Source: Saposhnikovia divaricata | Taxonomy: Eukaryota; Streptophyta; Magnoliopsida; Apiales; Apiaceae | Direction: 5' to 3' | NCBI GenBank assembly: GCA_036435485.1 | Contig: CM071594.1 | Coordinates: 199,046,216 to 199,110,215, forward strand | DNA: 64,000 nucleotides | Shown: piece by piece, positions 22,986-33,782 of the stretch | Layout of the letters: each line of letters starts with the position of its first letter | Position numbering within the stretch: the stretch's first letter is position 1 | Translations under genes and position numbers: made by a program | The notes under the pieces: model-generated | Seen by the model: only the letters and a program-made list of their open reading frames with translations | What the model was told of the DNA's origin: nothing | The model's database searches: none

Positions 22986-25900
22986 ATGGCACCCAGTTCA
23001 GTTGTGGTGAAGATTGAGAAGCCCAGTAACTTTTCTTTAGTAGAGATCAATGATACAAAAGATAAACAAAAAGCTGCAAGTACTAAACAGTTATCATGGG
23101 TTCTTCTTCTCAAAACTCAAAGATTGTTTTCATGGCTGTCAATGGCTGCTCCTGCCTTCTTTTATTCATTCAAGAAAAGGGTCACTTTATCTGATGTTGG
23201 GGAAGAAGAGTCTAAATACAGAGGAAGATTGTATAGCTTTTTAAGGATTTTTCTTGCAATTTCAATGGTAGCTTTGGTTATAGAAATGGTTGCTTTTTTT
23301 GAGAGATGGGATTTGAAGATTACTCATCATTGGGAAGTACAGGGGATTGTGCAGTGGTCTTATAAGGCTTGGGTTTCTTTTAGAGTTGATTATGTTGCAC
23401 CTGCAATTATGAACCTCTCTAAATTCTGCATTGTTCTGTTCATGATTCAATCAGTGGATAGGTTTGCTCTTGGGATTTGGTGTTTTTGGATCAAGTGGAA
23501 CAAGTTGAAGCCAGAAATTAGAGGAGAAGCATTTGATAATGAAGATTCTTTAAGTTTCCCAATGGTTCTTGTTCAGATTCCCATGTGCAATGAGAAAGAG
23601 GTGCATCTCTCTCTCTCTCACTCACAGTTTAAATTCATACTCTTTTACCCTGCAATTGCTAGCATTTGTATTACTGTACTAAAATTGTTGATTTGTAATG
23701 CTTAACGATGTCTGTAATGCAGTGACATGTGATTTTTATCGTATTACCGTGACATGTGATTTGTGTAAGTTTTAGGCAGTATGTAAAGTTTATAGGCTAA
23801 ATTGATTTGGAATAGAGCATGACCATAAATATTTTTTTTGAGCCCGGATCCTCTTTCCCCTTCTTCATGCCCCCTATACAAAATGGGTGTCCCTGGCGGG
23901 GCCCATTGTAAGGAAAATGAAAATAAAATATTTTATTTCAATTTTCCTTACACTGGGCCCCGCCAGGGGCACCAATTTTGTATAGGGGACACAAAAGGGA
24001 GCATGAAGAAGAGGACAGAGGATCCTCATCCATTTTTTTTTGCTAAATATGACCATATAGATTCATTGTTACTTATTTACTGTATTAGTTTCTGAAGTAA
24101 TTTATTTTATATGCTGAGCTGTGTAATAGTACTAAAATCAACTGAAAACAAGAATATGCTTTTGAATAGGAAAGAATAACCGTAGAAAAAATTGTACTTC
24201 TGCTTCTGGCAAGTTGTTCTTGTTCATAACTTACAGCTCGAAAGAAACTACATTGCAATCCAGTACTTTCAAAGTAACTAGTTTCTGTTTCATGCATAAT
24301 GGTAACGGAGAGACTAAAATTGTAGACAGCTGTGTTTTGACAATTGGCAATTTGGTCTGAGAACTGAAGTCCTCTCTTGGTTGAAAAGTTTTATTTTTTT
24401 TTTCCTAGTCTTGTAAAATAACTTAGAAGTTTGTTTTTGGTCAAATTTATCTTAATGAGACTTCGCACTTGGCTATACTAGTCATGAGTATACATTCACC
24501 AATGAGTCGCTCCGTTTGCTGGGTTTAAAAAAGATCTTTGTGGTAATGTAGTTTTTAACGTTCCATTTGTGCAATTGACGTTCGTTTTCTGAAAATGATA
24601 CAGTGCTATATTTAGCAAAAAATTGATATGATGTTTTATAATTTAGGTTTTCGCAACATCCATATCTGCTGCCTGTCAGCTTGATTGGCCAAAAGAACGA
24701 TTGTTGATCCAGGTTCTTGATGATTCTGACGACGACCTTGTACAACTACTAATACAAGACGAAGTTTCTTCATGGAGAGAAAAAGGGGTCAATATAGTAT
24801 ACAGACACCGGTTCATCCGAACTGGTTACAAGGCTGGCAATTTAAAGTCTGCCATGTCTTGTGACTATGTCAAAGACTATGAATTTGTGGCTATATTTGA
24901 TGCAGATTTTCAGCCCTACCCTGATTATCTAAAGCTTACTGTACCTCACTTTCATGTAAGAAATCATCTTTTTTCAGTTACTTAATTGGTCATTGTCAAA
25001 GATTACATAGTGCAAACTTAAGATGTGGTTGTGTGCTTTGTTCATTTTGCTTTTCAGCGAAACTCGGATATAGCCCTTGTTCAGGCTCGATGGTCATTTG
25101 TGAACAAAGAAGAGAATTTGCTCACTAGGCTCCAAAACATTAATTTATGCTTTCATTTTGAGGTTGAACAACAAGTGAATGGATATTTCCTAAATTTCTT
25201 TGGATTTAATGGAACTGCTGGTGTGTGGAGGATTAAGGCCTTGGAAGATTCAGGAGGCTGGCTTGAGAGGACAACCGTAGAGGATATGGATATTGCAGTT
25301 CGAGCACATTTGAATGGTTGGAAATTTATCTACCTTAACGATGTCGAAGTACCATGTGAACTACCAGAGTCTTATGAAGCATATAAGAAGCAACAGTACC
25401 GTTGGCACTCTGGTCCAATGCAACTCTTTAGACTATGTCTTCCTGCAATCTTAAGTTCCAAGGTTTGTCAATCATGTGCTGTCTAATATCTTTCCACTCT
25501 TACAGCTTCAAGTCTTATAAGCTTATAAAAATATATTAATTTGATATTGCAGATATCGAAGTGGAAGAAGGCTAACTTGATATTTCTGTTTTTCCTCCTA
25601 AGGAAGCTGATACTTCCCTTTTACTCATTTACTCTATTTTGCATCATCCTACCATTAACCATGTTTGTACCTGAGGCAGAATTACCCATTTGGGTTATCT
25701 GTTACGTTCCTATCTCCATGTCCATTTTAAACATCCTACCTGCACCAAAGTCTTTCCCATTCTTGATCCCGTACCTACTTTTCGAGAATACAATGTCCGT
25801 GACAAAATTCAATGCAATGATATCGGGGCTATTTCAGCTCGGAAGCTCTTATGAATGGATAGTCACAAAGAAAACAGGAAGATCATCCGAATCAGACTTA

Positions 25901-26188
25901 TTTTCTCTTGCTGAGCGTGAAACAAAGACTTTAAACAATGAAAAGATTCAAAGGGGATTATCTGAATCTGGTCTTGAAATGTTGGGTAAGCTACAAGAAC
26001 AAGAGGCCCCAGCATCAAAAAAGAAGAACAAGTTGTATAGAAAGGAACTTGCACTCGCCTTTCTACTACTCACTGCTGCTGCAAGAAGCCTGTTATCTGC
26101 TCATGGGATTCATTTCTATTATTTGCTGTTCCAAGGTTTGGCTTTTCTTGTCGTTGGATTGGACTTGATCGGGGAGCAGGTTAACTAA
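22986..26188 (+). CDS. CSLC4: Cellulose-synthase-like family C glucan synthase
   Basis: A Golgi membrane GT2 enzyme of the family that polymerises UDP-glucose into the beta-1,4-glucan backbone of xyloglucan. Exons 22986-23600, 24647-24955, 25058-25462 and 25553-26188, all joined in phase 0 at GT-AG introns (1046, 102 and 90 bp), give 654 residues; the family is usually about 670-700. Catalytic marks are DDSD at residues 230-233, DAD at 290-292, ED at 383-384 (TVEDMD) and QQYRW (QxxRW) at 420-424. Hydrophobic segments near residues 85-105 and 155-175 precede the catalytic loop, and several follow it from residue 450 to the end, which reads IGEQVN. The start is the first ATG in frame, in the good context GAAAAATGGC. 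The N-terminal MAPSS and EKPxNFSLxEIN pattern is closest to CSLC4-type members; the exact paralogue is my judgement. No frame damage. Confidence 0.93.
23840..24032. mobile_element. Foldback MITE in intron 1 of the CSLC gene
   Basis: Two arms of about 75 bp (23840-23915 and 23945-24032) are inverted copies of each other: GGATCCTCTTTCCCCTTCTT matches the reverse of AAGAAGAGGACAGAGGATCC, and TGGCGGGGCCCA matches TGGGCCCCGCCA. A short A/T loop separates them. T runs of 8-9 bases on both sides could be the target duplication. No coding capacity. Its RNA would form a long hairpin inside the pre-mRNA. Confidence 0.8.
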
Positions 26189-26965
26189 ACATAAGCTATA
26201 TTAGTCCTATAATTACTTAATCTTGTCGGTTTTCGTATTCTTGGTACTAGAAACTAAAGAATTGATTGTTCTACATCATCATTTTAAGTTTGGTTTTTGG
26301 ACAGAACTTGAGATAGTAAAAATTAGTTGGAAATTAGCATTTGATGGGCCAACAGCACATAAGTAGACTTGATTTTTTTGATTGCATAATTACAAAGTTC
26401 AACTGTTTCACATAATCATGTACTGGTATATAAATGATTCATATATCCCTCATACTTTCCTAGTCATAATCATATTCATGGGCTATAATTGGTTTTTGCA
26501 CCTGTGAATTGTGATTGACGCTCTAATCACCTCCACTCAAAGAAAGCTCCTAATCTAAGCATTATGACAATGCTTTGCAAGCTGGCCTCTCACTTGTTTT
26601 TATTAAAAGGGCTCTTTCTAATATTCTGTAAGCTCAACTAAACAGTTTTTGTATTATAAAAAAAAAACTAAACAATATTTATTTTGGGATGTAGTTTCTA
26701 AAGCACACAATAAAGAATCTCTATTAGTGCATCTTAAATCTTGTATTTTATTATTATTTTTGATAATCCAACCGTATGGATGAAAAATTTATGTCGAAAT
26801 AACAATGTATACAAATTTTTATTATATTTGAAATAGTAGAACATCACTTTTATAATAATACTATTTTCTATATATATTCAACGACACAGATTTATCATAA
26901 TCTTATTGCTAGAGGTTCAAAATGAAATTCTTTTGATTTTTAAAAGTAAAAATTTGAGAAGAAAA
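26189..26965. other. 3' flank of the CSLC gene
   Basis: No gene seen. AT-rich sequence with several AATAAA-like words (for example near 26708), any of which could serve for polyadenylation; none stands out. Confidence 0.4.
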
Positions 26966-29072
26966 TCTATACTATTATATAAAAGCCGAAACATTAAAAG
27001 TTTGGTTGGTCGGTACCTATTGATTTTACTTAGTTACCCTCACTCAATTACTGATAAAATCCATCCTACTAACTAATAAATTTCTAAACATATTACATTT
27101 TCTACTTTTCAATAACTAAATAATTTCCTTTTTAGATAAAATACAATATATTTTACATTTTATCTAACTAAAATTTCTCCTTTCTTAAAAACACTACTAG
27201 CAATTTTGTATAATAAAATAACATAATTATATTATAATTATTACTCCCTCTGTCCCTCTAATTTCTTTACATTTTTTTCACTGCTTGACACGCATTTTAA
27301 GGCTTCTAAAAAGTATAGTTCCATAACTTATTTTTAAAATATTCTTTTTTTTATATAAAAATAGAACAATTCTATTTTTATATAAAAAAAGAAATTTTAA
27401 AAATAAGTTATGAAACTATCCGCAAAATGCACCTTAAAATCCGTGCCAGAATTACGTCCCCCAAGGTAAAGAACAAAGGGGGACAGATGGACTATTAACT
27501 AAAAATACGTTACCTTTTCACTTTTCTCTAACTAAAATATCTCTTTTTCCAATTATATCAGGGACGGTTAACTTTTTCAGCCAAACACGTTACTTTTTTT
27601 GTTTTATCTTACTAAAACCTCTTCTTTTCCAATTATATCACGGGCGTTTCTATTTAATAAAAATAAAATAATATTATAATACTAATAATTAGCCGATTAC
27701 CTATTCAGCTAAAACGTATCATCTTTTCTATTTTTCCTAATATATAAACGCCGAAACATTAAAAGTTTGGTTGGTCGGTACCTATTGATTTTACTTATTT
27801 ACCCTTACTCAATTACATATAAAATCCATACTACTAACTAATTAATTTCTAAATATATTACCTTTTCTATTTTTCAATAACTAAATAATTTCCTTTTTTA
27901 GGTAAAATACAATATATTTTACACTTTATCTAACTAAAATTTTCCTTTTTTAAAAGCACTACGAGCAATTTTGTATAATAAAATAAAATAACATAATTAT
28001 ATTATAATTACTATTAACTAATCAATTACCTTTTTCAGCCAAAATACGTTACCTTTTCACTTTTCTCTAACAAAAATCTCTCTTTTTCCAATTATATGAG
28101 GGACGGTTACCATTTTCAGCCAAAACACGTTATCTTTTTCTTTTATCTTACTAAAACCTATCTTTTTCCAATTATATCACGGGCGTTTCTATTTAATAAA
28201 AATAAAATAATAATATTATAATACTAATAATTAACCGATTACCTATTCAGCTAAAACGTATCATCTTTTATATTTTTCCTAATTAAATTCCCTTTTTTTA
28301 GAAATATCACGGGTAACATTAATTTCTCATTTTCTAAAAACTATGAGCAATTTTATTTAGTAAAATAACATAATTAAATTATAATTATTATAAACTAAAC
28401 AATTACCCTTTTCACGTAAATCATGTCATCTTTTTAATTTTCACGTTACCTTTCTATTTTCTCTAACTAAAATTTCTCTTTTTCCAATTATATCACGGGC
28501 GGTTCTATTTAATACAATAAACTAATAATATTATAATATTAATAATTAACCGATTACCTTTTTATCTAAATTGTATCATTTTTCTATATTTTCTAACTAA
28601 AATCCTTCTTTTAAAAGAAATATCACGGATAATATTAATTTCTCCTTTTCTAAAAAAATTACGAGCAATTGTATTTAGTAGAATAACGTAATTAAATTAT
28701 TATTATTATAAACTAATCAATTACCTTTTTCACCTATAACTTGTTATATTTTTAATTTTCTCTAACTAAAATCTCTCTTTTCCTAATCATATCACGTGCA
28801 TTCTATTTATTAAAATAAAATAATAATTCTATAAATACTAATAATTATCCGATTACATTTTTCAAGTAAAACCTATCATCTTTTCAATATTTTCTAACTA
28901 AAATTCCTCATTTTCTAGAAATATGAAGGATAACATTTATATAATTATTATCAAATCATCTCATATAAAAATTTAGGGCTCCCAAATTTATGTTTTATAA
29001 AAACTAAGTTAAATTAATGAAAAAATTAATATTATATTAAAAAATTCGTGCATTGCACAGGTTTTAAGCTAG
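26966..29072 (+). mobile_element. Non-autonomous Helitron with internal duplication
   Basis: It starts TCTATACTATTATATAAAAG after an A at 26965. It ends with the hairpin GTGCATTGCAC, then AGGTTTTAAGCTAG at 29072, before a T. No coding frame. The 5' part, including GCCGAAACATTAAAAGTTTG, recurs at about 27752, so the interior is a tandem duplication of about 510 bp. The first copy carries a Stowaway MITE and the second does not. Further diverged units continue to about 28900. Confidence 0.85.
27244..27492. mobile_element. Stowaway-type MITE (249 bp)
   Basis: Termini CTCCCTCTGTCCCTC and, reverse complemented, GTCCATCTGTCCCCC, with TA on each side (27242-27243 and 27493-27494), match the Stowaway/mariner pattern. 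Nearly the whole element is one long inverted repeat centred near 27370. The second copy of the duplicated Helitron segment, near 28010-28020, shows the uninterrupted site. Confidence 0.92.
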
Positions 29073-29227
29073 TTTCTGTTTAATTTGAAGCTCGCAAAAA
29101 CTTTAGCATGATAGCCTCATAGCCCTCCTTGTTTTCGCTACTCGGAACAACTCGACTTTTCCATATTCGTATAATCGTATTACTTGCGAGAAGAAAAACT
29201 AGGATTGAATTGGATTCAGCTTTGTTA

Positions 29228-29570
29228 GAGCAAGTCCAACAGTTCCTTAAATAATTTCTAAAAATATAATAAAATAATAGTTTTTAGTAATTTAGAAATC
29301 TTATTTTGTGTATCAACTCCAACAACCATCCTTAAATTCATTCCTTACTATTATTATTATAATAAATTTAAATCTAACTACTTATTTGAATTTCAATCAA
29401 GAGAGTAAAAGAAGTATAAAAGGGAGGGAAAAGAATTTTTTATTAATAAAAAAAGTTAGGATTGACTAGATATTCCTTAAAAGTAGGGAATGGCTAGTGA
29501 TTTAGGGAATCACTAGGAAGTGTTGGAGCAAGGTTTTTGATTAAATTTCCTATTTTTTGATTTAGGAATT
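29228..29570. mobile_element. Tourist/PIF-Harbinger-type MITE, left part
   Basis: GAGCAAGTCCAACAGTTCC after TTA (29225-29227) is the left terminus. The matching right terminus, GGACTTGCTC then TTA, is at 55511-55523 beyond the retrotransposon. With the retrotransposon and one GAATT removed the MITE is about 370 bp. The 3-bp TTA duplication and GAGC-type ends fit PIF/Harbinger. Confidence 0.8.
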
Positions 29571-32500
29571 TGTGACGCCCCCAAATCTGAGGTCAAAGAT
29601 TCAGGTCGTCGCATCATCATCCAACTATATCATACCTGTATTAACTTTACAACTCAACAATACATACGTCCAGACCTCAATCTTACGCACAAACAAGTTA
29701 GAGCCTCAGAAACGATAATCAAAAGTAACACCAAATATTACAATTCATCTGTACAATTCAGAGTCTTACGCACTTCCACTAATACAACTATACTTGAAGA
29801 CAAGTCTTACTATTACAGCTGAAAACCTAACAGACTTACTCTGTAGTATTTATCAGGAGCTAAATCATCTCCAGGGTAATTCTTCTACTCCTCTTCTGCT
29901 GGTGCGGATTTAATCGGCCAAATTCTTCTCTGTCTGAAAAGTTTTTATAAAGCAAGAATGAGCTACATAATGCTCAGCAAGTTCACCGTTTTGTAAAATA
30001 ATAATGTGGTTCATTTCGAAAACGTTCCCAACTATATAGGCATATATCTCAGATTTCAAAACATAATTGGACAATATATATGTCCGAGTTTGAATAGAAC
30101 ATCTATACTCACTAAGGAGCTTTAAGAATAACATATGAACCCTTTATAAGGTTCCCATTTCAATATATCTCAAGTTTGAAAATATATACATACGAGTATA
30201 TCATTTTCGGCAAAACACTCTACGATTAACATATTGTACAGGGAATATATCATTTCAAACCTCTTTCCTTCCTTTAGCTTAGAAGGCTTCTCATACAAAA
30301 ACATTTCATTCGTTGCAACAATTGCAAGAGTGCACTAACACGTGCCAATCTTTATAGAAAATCTTGCAGTTCTAGATACTGCACGATGTCAATATTTTCT
30401 CATCAAAACCACACTATCAGCAACTTGGCACTTAGGCCCAAGAAGTAGTGTTTGAGTATTTTTCCAAAGTGGAGGATGGGACTGGAAGAAAACATAAAAC
30501 CTGACAGGGATTGACGATGATCAGTCGCCACATCCAAGTCCAATAATCCGCGGGTCTTCTCTACCGGTAGAAGGATAGAAACTACATCCGTAACCATCCT
30601 CGGGTGAAAACTACATCCGTAATCACCCTCGATGAAAACTACATCCGTAATCATCCTTCGGCAACACCTGGGCCGGAATAATAATTGATGGACCGCCTGG
30701 CTCACGGCCGCTTACACATCCCGGGAATCGTTCGTCAACGGTTCCCACACCTGCCAGAGTCCCTTTTTCTTTTTCTTTTAAAAACTTGATTTTGATTGAA
30801 AACTGAGTAATTGAGGTCCGACATCAGTCGACCGATGATTCTTGAAATCACACAAGAAGCAAACCTGACCGGGGGTTTTCGAAAATGTTTTGAGTTCGAA
30901 AGAGTTCGAGTTTGAAAGTATTAAATGTATCTTGGATTGACTTCGTCTTTAAAATAATGAACGATAATTAATAATTAATATTTTAAGATTTAATATTAAT
31001 AATTAGTAAAATAATTATTCGAAAAATAAACTTTTAATCCAAGATAGGGTTTCGAGTATTTACGAAGATATAACAATAGTTACTTGAGTATACGATACTC
31101 CCCGAATGACCCTTCGGGTTTTCACAAACTAGTTACGATATAATAATATACCGCTCCCCGGTCAATAGTATATACGGACCGCTACGACCTCTCTTGCTAG
31201 AGTCGTTGTCCGAGGAAAACTTTTCAATCTAAGTTCAAGGGGTACAAACATATATGTACTTATACAATCTCAATTGCATCAATACTTCGATAAACAATGC
31301 ATTTGATATAATTGAAAACTACAAACACAACAGTGAAGGTCCTTGTATATGTATAAGTTTTGAAAAGTAAACTTGCCTTGGTTTGGTTGGGGTGGTCGAG
31401 CGTGCGGAGTCGAACGATCTATACATAAGCAATAACCGCTCGTTAGTACCTTAACAATATCTCTTTAATTACGGGGTTTTAGGGGGTACGAAATTAACTT
31501 AACGACTTCGTCTTATGACACTCTAGCCCCACTATAGGTTCATGTCATCACTCGATTACGCTCGTCACTTAATCGACTTAATTTAGTTACCACATTCGAA
31601 TCATAACCATTACGCCTAGAATTATGCTCCACTAACGACTTTTCCCTTGCGCGAAATTTACTCTAGCATTTTTATAAAATCCAAAAATTCATATTTTAAT
31701 CCAATTCTTTTTGGGTGGTCTTCACCACTGCATTCCCTAACTTGTCAAATTTTTCCATGATCCCACATATATTTTTAGGGGTTTAAACAAGGTTCACAAG
31801 GGGGTCACTTAGTGCAGTCCGGAATCCAGAAACACAATTCACTTCTCCGGCCATAACTTAAAATCTATACATCACCTAGCCATGAACCTTACATTTCCAG
31901 AAACTAAATTCAATTATCTTTCCAACAATATATGGTAGGACATCAGGGGACAACATTTGGGGGTTCAAAACCGTGTTACAAGACAGGTCAATGTTCCTGG
32001 AAAAACTCAGCAAGCATGTACTTCTTAGATCAACCAATTTTCACAATTCCACAACACAACCAACACTTAATTCACTTAGTTCATGGTTTATAACACTCAT
32101 GGAGATATATATACTATCCATAATCATAAAAGTCACAATCACAACATCAAAACTCAAGATCCATGTCATCCATTACTTATACAACCAAGATTAACTCATA
32201 TATACATGGATCTACTACCAAACATTATAAACACTACATAACCAAAAGGGTTTGTGATTTTTATACCTTCTTGAGCACCTAGGAGCCTTGGATAAGCCTT
32301 ACACAACTCAATAACACCTTGAATGGTCTCCTACAACCCTTACAATCCAAGATCTAAAAGAAAATCAAACATGGTTACTATTCACCCAATCTTTAACAAT
32401 TTATAACTTGAATTTGGATGGATGAAATGGCTTGAAACTATTAACATACCTTGCTTAGATGTTGTAGAGGGCCTAGTAATTATATCTTGATTTATGAGTG

Positions 32501-33208
32501 GTGGGAAATGGGGGAGGAAGAATTTTCTTCTTCCTTTACTAAGCTTGGCCGAGAGCTCATTGGAAGAGGGGGGGTTGTGTTTTTGATTTTTGTGTTTTGT
32601 TGGTTGAATAAGTGATGTTAAAAGGTGTTGGGTGATACATAATGTGTATGTATAGGCAAGGTACTAGCAAGGTATGGTCACATGTACTACTTGTCTCCCC
32701 TTTTTGAAAAGCAAGTAACTAGTTACTATTCCTCTTCCATTTTGTTAACTAGTTTGCTTATTCCTAACCACTTGGTTGCATGGGACTTGCATGCAATACT
32801 ACTCCTTGTATCATTATTCTCCCACCAATGCTTGTCATTTAATCTTTAATTCGTATCGTATCTTAATTAATCTCTCGTAATAATACTTTGACGCGTAGAG
32901 ATTTCCCCTATAAATCCTTAAGTACTTAATTGTGTAAATCCCTCGAACATCCATAATTCCTCGTCATAATTCTTAATAAATCTTTTAATACTCTAATCAT
33001 TCTCAAATCCCAAGTTTTATAAATCTTACTAACAATAAGACTCCTGCCTTCACAATCTTCCTTTTTATCTTACATAATGAATGCAACAACATAATCTCTC
33101 AGACAATCAATTCTATTAATCAACAGGGATGACTAGAAAGGTTCCATATGGACAATGTCACAAGATATTAAATAAAAGGAAATATTACCAAAAATTAGGG
33201 TTCTTATA
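29571..33208 (-). repeat. 3' LTR of the chromovirus (left copy)
   Basis: Plus-strand reading starts TGTGACGCCCCC and ends GGGTTCTTATA. The other LTR ends TTACA, so the terminal dinucleotide here has a C-to-T change. ORF-like stretches inside (for example 30403-30705 on the minus strand and 31973-32194 on the plus strand) recur in the other LTR and show no known domain. Confidence 0.95.
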
Positions 33209-33225
33209 GCCTCCCCTCCTTAAAA
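33209..33225 (-). other. Polypurine tract of the chromovirus
   Basis: Minus-strand AAGGAGGGGAGGC lies directly against the LTR, about 20 bases after the integrase stop codon. Confidence 0.85.
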
Positions 33226-33782
33226 GGATTCCGTCCCGGAATCAGGTTGAAAACAGTTGGGGGTGCTTTTCACGCATCGCGCTCTCTAGTTCCCATGTTG
33301 ATTCTTCGATATTCTGATTCCTCCACAAGACTCTCACTAATTTGACAACCTTGTTCCTCAGCACATGTTCTTTTCTATCCATGATCTCTACGGGTTGCTC
33401 CACATATGTTAAGTCTGGTTGCAGATCCACTTGATCATATTCTATTACGGGTCGGAAGTCGGTATGGTAGGGTCGTAGCATGGACACATGGAACACATTA
33501 TGTACTTGCTGCCAGCTCGGGGGTAAAGCCAATTCATAGGCTAACTTTCCAACTCGTTTCAAGATCTCAAAAGGTCAAATAAATCTTGGGCTTAGCTTCC
33601 CCTTCTTACCAAATCTCATCAATCCCTTCCACGGTGATACCTTCAACATCACAAACTCTCCTACCTCATATTCCTTGTCTTTGCGGGTCTGGTCCACATA
33701 CTTCTTCTGTCTATCTTGGGCCGCTACCAGCCGTCCTCTTATGAGCTTGATAGTTTCTCTTGTCTGTTGGACCAGTTCAGGC

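Noticed and set aside
30403..30705. Frame of 100 codons also present at 52676-52978
   Set aside because: The conservation reflects recent LTR duplication, not selection on a protein; there is no recognisable domain.
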